Positions 24,317-32,796 of a stretch of 45,409 nucleotides of DNA are shown here, piece after piece. The position numbers were made by a program, and so were the translations under genes. Within the stretch, counting starts at the first letter, position 1. Each line of letters begins with the position of its first letter. Below the pieces are notes generated by a model. That model saw only the letters and a program-made list of their open reading frames with translations. It was not told the origin of the DNA and did no database searches. Origin of the DNA: Pseudomonadales bacterium (GTDB lineage Bacteria; Pseudomonadota; Gammaproteobacteria; Pseudomonadales; Pseudohongiellaceae); NCBI GenBank assembly GCA_022822865.1, contig JAJDYJ010000003.1, positions 1-45,409 of the forward strand, in the 5' to 3' direction.

Positions 24317-25681
24317 TCACACCAACCCCGTCACCCAGAATACCCATACGGCCGCGAAGGAAACCAGCCCACCCATCAGGGTCGCTCCGCCGTAGCTGAA
24401 TACCGCATCGGGCACGCTGAGCCGTGACAGCGAAGTGCAGACCCAGAAATAACTGCTGTTGACATACTTGATGATGACCGATCCGCTGGCGCCGGCGAGC
24501 ATCGCCGCTTCCGGCGACAGGCCGAGATTGCCGAGCATGGGCGCGCTCAGCGAAGCCGCGGTGATCACCCCGACCGTGGTCGAACCGGTGATCATGTTGC
24601 CGATGATGCCGATGGTGAAGGGCAGCAGAATTGCCGGCAGGCCGAAATCGGTAAACAGCGCCGCGATGTAGTCAACCGCCGGGGTGCCGCGCAGGATGGC
24701 GCTCAGCGAGCCGCCCAATCCGGTAACCACGAGGATCATCGCCGAAGTCTTCAGGGCGGCTTCGACCCAGGCGTCGCGCGATTGTTCGCGCTGCTCGGTG
24801 CTGCGGATATTGCGATAGGCGAGCCAGACGCCGATCGACAGCGCGACCACCGGCCAGCCGAGATAAGCGAATACGGTGCGCAGGATATGGCCTTCCTCGA
24901 AAACCAGCGAGACCACGCTTTGCGATGCGATCAAAACGATGGGTATGACGATAGGTGTATAGGAACTGAGCGTCGAAGGCAGATTCTCGCCGCCGTCCAG
25001 ACTGCTTTCGACGCTGCCGAACTCGTCGCTCGCCGGGGTTTTCACGCGCGGCCCGCAGACGAACTTGCCCCATGCCCAGCATGCCAGTGAGCCGAACAGG
25101 CAGGCGATTCCGCCGTAGATGATGGTCTTGCCGATATCGGCTCCCACCAGTGCGGCGGCCGCGAGCGGGCCGGGTGTCGGCGGCACGATGGCGTGGGTCA
25201 ATTGCAGCGCGCCGACGAGCCCGGTGGACATGGCGGCGATGCCGACGTTCATGGTGCGGGCGGCGGAATGCACGAGGGGATTGAGGATGACGTAGGCGAC
25301 GTCCGAGAAGATCGCGATGCCGATGATGAAGCCGGTCAGTGTCAGCGCCAGCGGCATGCGCGCCGAACCCACGAGGTTCACCATCGAACGGGTGATGACC
25401 TGGATGCCGCCGGTATGCTTCAGCGCCTCGGCGATGATCGAGCCGAGCACGATGACGACGCCGATAGACCCGAGCGTGGTTCCGAAACCGCTCTCGAAAG
25501 CTTCGATGAAATTGTTCTGCTGGATGCCCGGCAATATCCCGAACAGCATGATCGGAATCAGCAGGGCGAAGAATACGTGCCATTTCCATTTCGCGATCAG
25601 GAACAGCAGCAGGAAGATGAGTACGCCGAATCCGAGCAGGGATACGGCGGCGCTGGTATTGACCGCGGTGGTCGGGTCCAT
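24317..25681 (-). CDS. GntP-family carboxylate:H+ symporter
   Basis: A 454-residue inner-membrane permease, hydrophobic throughout with about 12 TM segments. It starts at ATG 25681, preceded by a near-perfect AAAGGAGG site. The GntP family marks are LGSIIAEALKHTGGIQVI, then GFIIGIAIFSDVAYVILNP, THAIVPPTPGPLAAA, and GSTTVGVITAA near the C-terminal half. GntP proteins import gluconate, idonate, glycerate or other hydroxy-acids. Here it is the last gene downstream of a class V aminotransferase, separated by 91 bases containing a family 2 repeat. A hydroxy- or oxo-acid substrate produced or consumed by the neighbouring enzymes is plausible, but specificity is not readable. Confidence 0.9.
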   Translation of the reverse strand: MDPTTAVNTSAAVSLLGFGVLIFLLLFLIAKWKWHVFFALLIPIMLFGILPGIQQNNFIEAFESGFGTTLGSIGVVIVLGSIIAEALKHTGGIQVITRSMVNLVGSARMPLALTLTGFIIGIAIFSDVAYVILNPLVHSAARTMNVGIAAMSTGLVGALQLTHAIVPPTPGPLAAAALVGADIGKTIIYGGIACLFGSLACWAWGKFVCGPRVKTPASDEFGSVESSLDGGENLPSTLSSYTPIVIPIVLIASQSVVSLVFEEGHILRTVFAYLGWPVVALSIGVWLAYRNIRSTEQREQSRDAWVEAALKTSAMILVVTGLGGSLSAILRGTPAVDYIAALFTDFGLPAILLPFTIGIIGNMITGSTTVGVITAASLSAPMLGNLGLSPEAAMLAGASGSVIIKYVNSSYFWVCTSLSRLSVPDAVFSYGGATLMGGLVSFAAVWVFWVTGLV

Positions 25682-25717
25682 GGTGTCCTCCTTTCGATCG
25701 TTGTGCGTTGCGTTCCA

Positions 25718-25765
25718 GCCCCCACCAAATTTGCTTTGCAAATTTGACTCCCCCTGAGGGGGAGT
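25718..25765. repeat. Family 2 palindromic repeat, single half-element
   Basis: One half-element: GCCCCCACC, a perfect stem AAATTTGC/GCAAATTT with a TTT loop, then GACTCCCCC-TGA-GGGGGAGT. It lies between two co-directional minus-strand genes (aminotransferase and GntP permease). The stem is AT-rich here where other copies are GC-rich, yet pairing is kept in full. Confidence 0.85.
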
Positions 25766-25772
25766 GGTGCGG

Positions 25773-26951
25773 TTACTTTTTCGGGTCGGTTGCGGCCGTT
25801 GTCAGTAATTCCAGCGCGGCGTTGATTCCGCCCTTGCCATGGGGCGCGCCGGCCAGTTCCAGTCCCATTTCCACGCCGCTCAGGGTTCCCGCAAGCATCA
25901 GGTCGTTGAAGTTGCCGAGATGCCCGATACGGAAACAGCGGCCCTTGAGTTTGCCGAGGCCCGTTCCCAGCGACATGTTGAAGCGTTCGAGAACGATCTT
26001 TCGCAACAGGTCCGCGTCACAGCCCTCGGGCAGCAGAATCGCAGTGGTGGAATTGCTGTATTCGTGTTCGTTGACGCAGACGTTTTCCAGCCCCCAGGCC
26101 GCGACCGCGGCCCGCGTCGCCGCGGCGTGGCGGGCATGGCGCGCGAAGACGTTTTCCATGCCTTCCTCGAGCAGCATCTTGAGCGCCTCGTCGAGCCCGT
26201 ACAACAGCGTGGTGGCCGGCGTATAGGGAAAATATCCTTGCCGGTTGTTGTCCAGCATCGCCTGCCAGTTCCAGTAGGCATTGCGGGAAGTCGAATGCGA
26301 CGCGCGCTCCAGGGCCCTGGGGCCGATGGCGTTGAATCCGAGTCCCGGCGGCAGCATCAGCCCCTTCTGGGAGCCGCTGATGACGACGTCTATGCCCCAG
26401 TCGTCCATCGGCAATGGCGCACAGGCAAGCGAAGAAATCGCGTCCACCAGCAACAGGGCGGAATGGCCGCAGGCGTCCATGGCGGCGCGCACGGCGGCGA
26501 TGTCGCTGGTGACGCCGGTCGAAGTCTCGTTATGCATGGCGAGTACGGCGGCGATGCCGCTGTCCTCCCGCAGCCAATCTTCGACCAACCGCGGATCGAT
26601 TCCCCGGCGCCAGTCTCCTTCGACCCAGACCACGTCGAGGTCGAGTTTTTGCGCGACTTCTTTCCACAACGTGGAAAAATGGCCGGTCTCGAAGGCCAGC
26701 ACCCTGTCGCCGGGGGAAAGGGTATTGACTAGGGCGGCTTCCCAGGCGCCGGTACCGGATGACGGAAACATCAGAACAGGGTTTTCGGTCGCGAAAACCT
26801 TCCGCAGATTTCCGAATATCCGCAAGGTCAGTTCGGGGAAGCCGGCGCCGCGATGGTCGACCACCGCCCGAGCCATGGCCAGGGACACGCGTTCCGGCAC
26901 GTTGGTCGGCCCCGGTATCTGAAGGAAGTGGCGTCCGTGACCTGGATTCAT
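25773..26951 (-). CDS. Class V aminotransferase (serine/alanine-glyoxylate type)
   Basis: A 392-residue PLP enzyme. It starts at ATG 26951, with GGGGA six bases upstream, 16 bases after the acylase stop. Family marks: QIPGPTNVPERV at the N-terminus, FPSSGTGAWEAALVN for PLP phosphate contacts, HNETSTGV, VDAISSLA, and the Schiff-base Lys196 in ISGSQKGLMLPPGLGF. The last is the form seen in serine-glyoxylate aminotransferases of methylotrophs and peroxisomal AGXT. It would move an amino group from serine or alanine to glyoxylate, or act on a related 2-oxo-acid. It is downstream of two exported amide-hydrolysing enzymes, so it may process the released amino compound. Length is normal; no key residue is missing. 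Confidence 0.9.
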   Translation of the reverse strand: MNPGHGRHFLQIPGPTNVPERVSLAMARAVVDHRGAGFPELTLRIFGNLRKVFATENPVLMFPSSGTGAWEAALVNTLSPGDRVLAFETGHFSTLWKEVAQKLDLDVVWVEGDWRRGIDPRLVEDWLREDSGIAAVLAMHNETSTGVTSDIAAVRAAMDACGHSALLLVDAISSLACAPLPMDDWGIDVVISGSQKGLMLPPGLGFNAIGPRALERASHSTSRNAYWNWQAMLDNNRQGYFPYTPATTLLYGLDEALKMLLEEGMENVFARHARHAAATRAAVAAWGLENVCVNEHEYSNSTTAILLPEGCDADLLRKIVLERFNMSLGTGLGKLKGRCFRIGHLGNFNDLMLAGTLSGVEMGLELAGAPHGKGGINAALELLTTAATDPKK

Positions 26952-26967
26952 CGCGTGTCCCCGGACT

Positions 26968-29166
26968 TCATTCGCCGGGCCGGTAACTGCGTTCGAGATT
27001 CGCTTCTATTTCGTCCCGATAGAACAGCACATCGCGAAATTCGCCGCTGGCGTACATCTCCGCCTGATCGTCGAAATGGGGCAATGCAGGGTCGTTTTGC
27101 AGGCCGCCGACGGTGATCGCCTTTGCGCGCAATGGGCTGCCGAATTCCACCGCCGCGACGAAACTGTTGCCGCTGGTGCCGTACATGCGTCGCGTGCCGG
27201 GATACTTGCGGCTGCCGAAGGACGCCAGCGCGCCCCAGCGCCCGGAAGCGAATCCTACCGGCCAGCTTTCTTCCCCGTCGTTGAACTGCTGCACGATATC
27301 GCCAGTTATGCGCTGGTAGCGATTGACTTCGCCCCAGGGCGCCTGCCAGGAACCCCAGTCGGACTCCAGTTCGGCGGAAGCCTCGCGCAAGGCGTCCAGT
27401 TGCTGCGCCGCGCTCGCGTTAGCCGCCATGTAGTCGTAGATATTGATTCCAGCCGCGCCGGCCTCGTCGTTGACGCTGTCCATCAGCGCCTGGGCCCAGT
27501 ACACCGCCAGCGTCGTTTCGACGGAATCGACGCCGAAGCGATAGTCCCAATCGGCCAGCAGTGCAAGTTGTTCTCCGAGATCGTCCGCGGGCGCCTCTTC
27601 GGCGGCGGCGAGCAAGGCCGGTATCAACGGTTCGAAGGCGGTGAGCAGGGAGTCGTAGGCGGCCTCGATCAACGAATCGAGCGTGAAATCGGTTTTGTTC
27701 TCAAGCACCCGGACGGCATGGATGCCGCGCGGATTTTCGGGATTGTTCGCCATGTAGGCCGGATAGTCCTCGGCCCGGGGGCTGTATTCGCCCGCCGCCG
27801 AGAACGGCGTGTTATTGGTGTTCTGAATCCAGCCGTTCGGCGGATTCAGCACGGTAATCAACTCGTCGAGCGGGTGGAGGCCCTGCCAGTCGGTCGCCGG
27901 ATCGCTGCCGTCGAGCGGCGCGTTCCAGTCGAACGAGGGGTCGCGACGCGGAATGAAGTTGCCGTGATAGTAGGCGATATTGCCGTCGGAATCCGCGTAA
28001 ACCGTGTTGTTGGAGGAATTGGTCAGCAATTCCATGCTGGCGTTGAATTCCATGTAATTGCGCGACTTGGTGCGCAAATAGGACTGCGTCAGCGCCCGCA
28101 CCGGTTCTTCCATCAGGCTGATGGCGACCCACCGGCCGTCCTGTTCCCGGATGATCGGACCGTGATGGCTGTGGTAGACCGTGAACTCGCGCGTGTTCAA
28201 GTCATCGCCGTCGCGATAATCGATTTCGATCTCGCTTTCCTGCAGTTTCCTCTCTTCATCGCCATAGACGTAGTAATAGCCGTCGTCGCGTTCGACGATG
28301 GTTTCCAGGTACTCGTCGATGGCGTCGGCCCGGCTCGAAGTGTGCATCCAGCCGGTGTTCTCGTTGAAGCCCTGGTAGATAAAGAACTGGCCCCAGGTTA
28401 CGGCGCCGTATGCGTTGAGGCCTTCCTCGCTGACCATGTGCAACTCGGAGCGAAAGAAGAAGGAGGTATGGGGATTGATCAGGAACAGCGCATTGCCGTT
28501 CGCGGTATTGGACGGCGCGATGGAGAAACCGTTGGAGCCGCGCGGCTCCATGTCGACGACCAGGTCGTCGGCCATGGCGATCGTGTCGCCGGGGCCGTAG
28601 AAATCGCGCAGTCTGGCGATATTGACGCGTTCAATGTCGCCGCCGATGGAGCCTTCCGTGAAAGTCAGCGCCATCCAGGGTTCGAAGCGGTGGAATACCC
28701 GAGGCGTGACCTCGGGATGGGTATAAAGATAGTAATTCAGGCCATCGGCGAATGCGTCCATCAACTGTTTCAGCCAGTCGGGACTGCTCTCGTAAAGTTC
28801 TTCCATTTCCGATTGGCGAATGAACAGGCGCATGCGCAGGTCGCGATAGATCTCGCCCGCGCCTTCGGATTCCGCCAGCCTGCCCATGGCGTTGATGTAG
28901 TTGGTTTCGACCCGGTTGAAGTCGTCTTCGGCCTGGGCGTACAAGGTTCCGAAGACCGTATCGGCGTCGGTTTCGCCGTAGATATGGGCAATGCCCCAGC
29001 GGTCCCGCAGAATCTCGACCCTGGCAGCGCGTTCCTGCCAGCGGGCGACATCCTCGTCGCTGAAAATTTCCGTATTCATATTTGCATCGCCTCCTTGCGG
29101 CGCCGGGCTGCATGCGGCCACGGCAAAAATTGTCAGTAACAGCAGCAACGGCCGCAACAGGTTCAT
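26968..29166 (-). CDS. Penicillin-acylase-family lipoprotein (Ntn amidohydrolase)
   Basis: A 732-residue precursor of an N-terminal-nucleophile acylase, which cleaves amide-linked acyl groups (penicillins, acyl-homoserine lactones, N-acyl amino acids). I start it at ATG 29166 after GAGGAG; a longer frame upstream lacks protein character. The signal has a lipobox, FAVAACS, with the lipidated Cys near residue 18, so it is probably anchored outside the inner membrane. The expected autocleavage site and nucleophile is Ser211 in EPRGSNGFSIAPS, giving an alpha chain before it and a beta chain after. HHGPI, NSSNNTVYAD and PPNGWIQNTNN are standard beta-chain landmarks. Gaps to both neighbours are 16 bases. 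The natural substrate is unknown; quorum-signal cleavage is possible but not shown. Confidence 0.9.
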   Translation of the reverse strand: MNLLRPLLLLLTIFAVAACSPAPQGGDANMNTEIFSDEDVARWQERAARVEILRDRWGIAHIYGETDADTVFGTLYAQAEDDFNRVETNYINAMGRLAESEGAGEIYRDLRMRLFIRQSEMEELYESSPDWLKQLMDAFADGLNYYLYTHPEVTPRVFHRFEPWMALTFTEGSIGGDIERVNIARLRDFYGPGDTIAMADDLVVDMEPRGSNGFSIAPSNTANGNALFLINPHTSFFFRSELHMVSEEGLNAYGAVTWGQFFIYQGFNENTGWMHTSSRADAIDEYLETIVERDDGYYYVYGDEERKLQESEIEIDYRDGDDLNTREFTVYHSHHGPIIREQDGRWVAISLMEEPVRALTQSYLRTKSRNYMEFNASMELLTNSSNNTVYADSDGNIAYYHGNFIPRRDPSFDWNAPLDGSDPATDWQGLHPLDELITVLNPPNGWIQNTNNTPFSAAGEYSPRAEDYPAYMANNPENPRGIHAVRVLENKTDFTLDSLIEAAYDSLLTAFEPLIPALLAAAEEAPADDLGEQLALLADWDYRFGVDSVETTLAVYWAQALMDSVNDEAGAAGINIYDYMAANASAAQQLDALREASAELESDWGSWQAPWGEVNRYQRITGDIVQQFNDGEESWPVGFASGRWGALASFGSRKYPGTRRMYGTSGNSFVAAVEFGSPLRAKAITVGGLQNDPALPHFDDQAEMYASGEFRDVLFYRDEIEANLERSYRPGE

Positions 29167-29182
29167 GGTCACTCCTCTCAAT

Positions 29183-30853
29183 TCAATTTGCAGCGTCGGT
29201 TCGTGTCGCGCGGGAATACACCCGTTCGCCGTTGACCCAGGTTTCCAGCACCTGGATCTGCCAGATTTCGCTCGCGGGAACATCGAACAGATCCCGGTCG
29301 AGCAACAGGAAGTCGGCTTTCTTGCCCGGCTCGAGCGTTCCGAGTACGTCTTCCTGGTGTCCGGCCCAGGCGGCGTCAATGGTGAAACTGGCGAAGGCTT
29401 CCTCCAGCGTCATGTTCTCTTCGGAATACCAGCCGCCGTCGGGCTCGTTGGCCTGATCCTGGCGCGTGACCGATGCGTGCAGGCCGTGGAAAGGATTCGG
29501 ATGCTCGACCGGAAAATCCGAGCCATTGGCGATGATCACACCGGTTTCGAGAAATTTGCGCCAGGCATAGGCGCCCTGAATGCGCACCGGTCCCAGCCGG
29601 TCCTCGGCCATGTTCTTGTCGCTGGTGGCGTGGACCGCCTGCATCGAGGGGACTACGCCGAGTTCGGCGAATCGCAGGATGTCGTCGAAGGTCAGCACCT
29701 GGGCGTGTTCGACCCGGTGCCGCAGATCGCCTCTGCCGGTTTCATTGATGAGTTGCTCGTAGGTATCGAGCACTATCTGGTTTGCAGCGTCGCCGATGGC
29801 GTGGGTGTTTACCTGGAAGCCGGCGTTCATCGCCGCGCGCATCAGATACTCCAATTGCTCGTCGGTGTAGCGCAGCAGACCGTGATTGCCCGGATCGTCG
29901 GAATATTCTTCGATCAGCGCAGCGCCGCGGCTGCCGAGGGCGCCATCGCCGACTACCTTTACCGAATGCATGACGAAAAAATCGTTTGCATCGCGGAAGT
30001 GCCCTTCCGCCAGGCGCTCCTCGTAGAATTCATCGCTCGCCGCCAGCATCAGGTTGACGCGAATCGGCATCTCGCCCGCTTCGAGCAACTCCATGAACGC
30101 CGCGATTACCGCACTGCCCGACCCGGCGTCGTGGACACTGGTCAGGCCCCAGCCGGCGAGATCCTGCATGGAAATCGAAAGCGCACGTTTGATCTCGTCG
30201 CGGCCGGGTGCGGGAATGATTCCGGAAACGAGGCTCATGGCGGTGTCGACGAATACGCCGGTGGGATTACCATCGGCGTCCCTGATGATTTGCCCGCCGT
30301 CCGGGTCTTCGCTTTGCGCCGTCACGCCCGCCATTTCCATCGCCAGCGAATTGGCCCAGGCCGCATGACCATCGACGCGTCCGAGCCATACCGGCCGGTC
30401 GCTGACCACCGCATCGAGACTGGCGGCGGCGGGAAATTCGTTGCTCTCCCATAGCACCTGGTTCCAGCCCCGGCCCTGGATCCATTCGACTTCGGGATTT
30501 TCCGCGGCGAAATCCGCCACTCTTTGCGCGGCTTCCCGTTCCGAAGCCGCTCCGGTCAGGATTACCGAAAGCAGCGCCCGGCCGTGGCTGAACACGTGAC
30601 CGTGAGCGTCGATCAGGCCGGGGATCACGGTCCTGCCGGCGCCGTCGACGCGCCGGTTCGCATCTTCCGGCAGAACGTCATCCGCGCCGAATAAGCGGTC
30701 GACCTCTCCGTCGGTGAATTGCAGGGCGGAGAATCGGATGAGTTCGCGGTTGCCGTCGAGGGTGTATCCGTTCACGTTCTCCAGCAGAACGGTGTCGCCC
30801 AGCGCCGGCCAGGCGGCGAGCAGCAGTGCGCAAGCGGGAAGGTAAGATCGCAT
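29183..30853 (-). CDS. Exported amidohydrolase (Amidohydrolase_3, YtcJ-like)
   Basis: A 556-residue metal-dependent hydrolase with a signal peptide (about 1-19, ending WPALG). Metal-site motifs appear in family order: PGLIDAHGHVFSHG, KVVGDGALGSRGA (the lysine may be carbamylated), THAIGDAAN, HRVEHAQ and IANGSDFPVEH. LGTLEPGKKADFLLLD is the conserved end of the composite beta-sandwich. Family members hydrolyse N-substituted formamides or amides and related C-N bonds; the substrate here is unknown. It sits between an exported hypothetical (12 bases) and an exported acylase (16 bases). Three consecutive secreted proteins suggest a periplasmic amide-degrading module. ATG 30853 has a weak ribosome site. 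Confidence 0.9.
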   Translation of the reverse strand: MRSYLPACALLLAAWPALGDTVLLENVNGYTLDGNRELIRFSALQFTDGEVDRLFGADDVLPEDANRRVDGAGRTVIPGLIDAHGHVFSHGRALLSVILTGAASEREAAQRVADFAAENPEVEWIQGRGWNQVLWESNEFPAAASLDAVVSDRPVWLGRVDGHAAWANSLAMEMAGVTAQSEDPDGGQIIRDADGNPTGVFVDTAMSLVSGIIPAPGRDEIKRALSISMQDLAGWGLTSVHDAGSGSAVIAAFMELLEAGEMPIRVNLMLAASDEFYEERLAEGHFRDANDFFVMHSVKVVGDGALGSRGAALIEEYSDDPGNHGLLRYTDEQLEYLMRAAMNAGFQVNTHAIGDAANQIVLDTYEQLINETGRGDLRHRVEHAQVLTFDDILRFAELGVVPSMQAVHATSDKNMAEDRLGPVRIQGAYAWRKFLETGVIIANGSDFPVEHPNPFHGLHASVTRQDQANEPDGGWYSEENMTLEEAFASFTIDAAWAGHQEDVLGTLEPGKKADFLLLDRDLFDVPASEIWQIQVLETWVNGERVYSRATRTDAAN

Positions 30854-30865
30854 GTTGTCTGTCTG

Positions 30866-31408
30866 TTATTGCAATTCGATGAGGAAATAATCGTCGTTCA
30901 TGAGTTCGCGGATCAGGCGGGTGAGGGCGGCGTGGGTGGCGCCGCCGATATCTTCCGCCGAACCGCGGCCAAAGAGGTTGGTCTGCCAGATCGAGCGGCC
31001 GCCGCGATTGAGTTGCAGATTCACGCGAATCGTCAGGCGGATGTCGCCGTCGATTACCTCGGATTCAATGGAATTCACGCTGCCTTCGACGCTGAAGTCC
31101 TCGCCGCTTTCCACAAGGCGGGCGTTGCCGTGCTCGAATCCCTGGACCAGCGCCGCGCGCACGAGGGCCGACATTTCGATTTCCGCGAGATAGCCGTCGC
31201 CGCCCTGGGCGTCGCTGTCTACGATCAGGCGGCCGTCCGCCAGCCCCCGGCTATCGGTGAATTCCGCCACCCGCAAGGTTCCGCGCATGCGGCTGAGGTC
31301 GGCGCGGTGATTGCCGTCGTACTGGTAATTCACATTGATCGGTTCGGCGGCCATGGCCGCGGTACAAAACAGCGCCGCGAGGGCAAGCGTCAGGCTTCTT
31401 GCAAGCAT
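30866..31408 (-). CDS. Exported protein of unknown function
   Basis: A 180-residue protein with a clear signal peptide (about 1-21, ending TAAMA before AEPINVNYQ). The mature part is short and beta-rich: RGTLRVAEFTDSRG, FSVEGSVNSIES, then DIRLTIRVNLQLNRGGRSIW, and a helical tail, THAALTRLIRELMNDDYFL. This alternation recalls YajG-like or LptE-like small envelope proteins, but the match is by eye and weak. No catalytic motif or mature cysteine stands out. It lies between an NHL-repeat protein and an amidohydrolase in the same direction with small gaps (64 and 12 bases), so it is probably co-expressed. Function unknown. Confidence 0.75.
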   Translation of the reverse strand: MLARSLTLALAALFCTAAMAAEPINVNYQYDGNHRADLSRMRGTLRVAEFTDSRGLADGRLIVDSDAQGGDGYLAEIEMSALVRAALVQGFEHGNARLVESGEDFSVEGSVNSIESEVIDGDIRLTIRVNLQLNRGGRSIWQTNLFGRGSAEDIGGATHAALTRLIRELMNDDYFLIELQ

Positions 31409-31472
31409 GGATCGATTCTCTTGATTATGAGCGGGAATCCCGCCGAACCGGCTGGCCCGGCGGTGATTCGGT

Positions 31473-32669
31473 TCAGTTGATCTCGGTTGTCGGCCACGGC
31501 GCTCCCGGACGGATATCGCCCAGGGGAATCATGCCGCGATAGAGAAACTTCTGCACGCGCTTGCCTTCGTAGGTTTCCGTCGTGTAAACGTTGCCGGCCG
31601 AGTCGGTGACGATGCTGTGGGTGCCGAAGAACAGCCCCGGCTGGCGGCCGCCGTCGCCGTAGGTGTAAAGCACTTCCAGCGATTCGCGCTCCAGCACGTG
31701 CACCAGCATGTTCGAACCGTCGGCGAGATAGATGAACTCCTGCTCCGGGTCGTGGGAGAACGAGATGTCCCAGGTCGAGCCCGACAGGGTGGCCGGCGCG
31801 ACCAGCCCTTCCTTGACGAATGTGCCGTCGCGCTGGAAAACCTGGATGCGGTCGGCGCCGCGGTCGCAGACGTAGATCAATTCGTCCGCCGAAGGTTCGG
31901 CGCAATGTACGGGCGGCCGGAATTGCTGCGGCAGCGGTTCGCCGGGGATGTAGGTATTGTCGGCATCGTCGTCGGGCGTATTGCCGTAGGCGCCCCAGAA
32001 ATTCTTGAACTCGCCGGTCGTGGCGTCGAGCACGACCACGCGGCGATTGCCGTAGCCGTCGGCGATCCAGGCTTCGTTGTTCGCGGCGTCGATCGCGATC
32101 TCGGCGACCCGGGAGAAATGCGTGGTGCTGTTGCTGTCCGGAAGATTGCCCGGCTCGCCGATGGTGCGGATGTAATCGCCATCGCGGGTGAACACGAGAA
32201 TGTGGGAATCGGTGCTGCCGTTGCCGCCGATCCAGACATCCCCGTTCGCGGCCACTTCGATGCCGTGGTTCGACGCCGGCCATTCGTAATCGCCGTTTTC
32301 GACCGGACCGCCCCAGGCGTTGACGAGGTTGCCGTCGGGGTCGAATTCGAGAATCGGCGGCGCCGCGGTGCAACAGGACGCAACGCCGCGGTCGAGCCCG
32401 AGTTCCTGGCTCATGAACATGTCTGGAGAATCCCGGTGCACGATGAAAATGTGGTCCCTGGCGTCGACGGCGACGCCGATGGTGCGTCCGAGCAGCCACT
32501 GGTTGGGCAGGGGCTGGGGCCAGAAGGGATCCACTTCGAAACTCGGCACGAGTTGATCGCTGTTGGCCGCCTGCGGCGCCTGCTCCATTCTGTCCTGTCC
32601 GATGAACAACGCGGCCAGGGCGAGTACCGCTACAAGAGCGATGATCAGGGTCGATCTGCTGAAGTTCAT
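31473..32669 (-). CDS. NHL-repeat six-bladed beta-propeller protein, exported (copy 1)
   Basis: A 398-residue protein anchored or exported through an N-terminal hydrophobic segment (about 8-24). The body is NHL repeats, e.g. DGNLVNAWGGP, NHGIEVAANGDVWIGGNG, DSAGNVYTTETYEGKRVQKF. Two cysteine clusters are conserved with the neighbouring paralogue: adjacent Cys in ASCCTAAPP, and HCAEPS followed by YVCDRGADRIQVF. The first could bind a metal or form disulfides (inference). NHL propellers include peptidyl-hydroxyglycine lyases and scaffold proteins; no catalytic residue can be assigned. It has its own promoter (32709-32737) and heads the amidohydrolase/acylase gene run. Copy 2 lies immediately upstream, a tandem duplication. 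Confidence 0.85.
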   Translation of the reverse strand: MNFSRSTLIIALVAVLALAALFIGQDRMEQAPQAANSDQLVPSFEVDPFWPQPLPNQWLLGRTIGVAVDARDHIFIVHRDSPDMFMSQELGLDRGVASCCTAAPPILEFDPDGNLVNAWGGPVENGDYEWPASNHGIEVAANGDVWIGGNGSTDSHILVFTRDGDYIRTIGEPGNLPDSNSTTHFSRVAEIAIDAANNEAWIADGYGNRRVVVLDATTGEFKNFWGAYGNTPDDDADNTYIPGEPLPQQFRPPVHCAEPSADELIYVCDRGADRIQVFQRDGTFVKEGLVAPATLSGSTWDISFSHDPEQEFIYLADGSNMLVHVLERESLEVLYTYGDGGRQPGLFFGTHSIVTDSAGNVYTTETYEGKRVQKFLYRGMIPLGDIRPGAPWPTTEIN

Positions 32670-32708
32670 ATCGATGTACCGTGGGCAATGCGGAATCAGG
32701 TTGCGGCC

Positions 32709-32737
32709 AGTATAAGCCGCTTTTTTGGCTATAACAA
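32709..32737 (-). promoter_or_regulatory. Putative promoter of the NHL-amidohydrolase-acylase operon
   Basis: On the minus strand TTGTTA (32737 to 32732) and TATACT (32714 to 32709) are separated by 17 bases. Transcription would start near 32702, about 33 bases before ATG 32669. The -35 overlaps the T-run of the terminator of the upstream gene. Prediction from sequence. Confidence 0.6.
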
Positions 32738-32770
32738 AAAAAGCCGCATCGGGTTGATGCGGCTTTTTTC
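32736..32770 (-). terminator. Rho-independent terminator of NHL copy 2
   Basis: A hairpin with arms AGCCGCATC and GATGCGGCT and loop GGGTT is flanked by A6-7 on one side and T6 on the other. It is therefore a terminator on either strand. It sits 27 bases past the stop of the 32797-33987 gene on the minus strand and insulates it from the operon promoter that follows. Confidence 0.92.
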
Positions 32771-32796
32771 GTTCGGGGCCTGGACGTTTGGGACGC

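Noticed and set aside
29167-29379. N-terminal extension of the acylase gene
   Set aside because: The extension is Arg/Ser/Cys-rich, overlaps the amidohydrolase gene and would displace the lipoprotein signal. ATG 29166 has a good ribosome site.
27076-30454. Plus-strand frames of 687 and 487 codons
   Set aside because: Antisense shadows of the acylase and amidohydrolase, which have clear family motifs on the minus strand.
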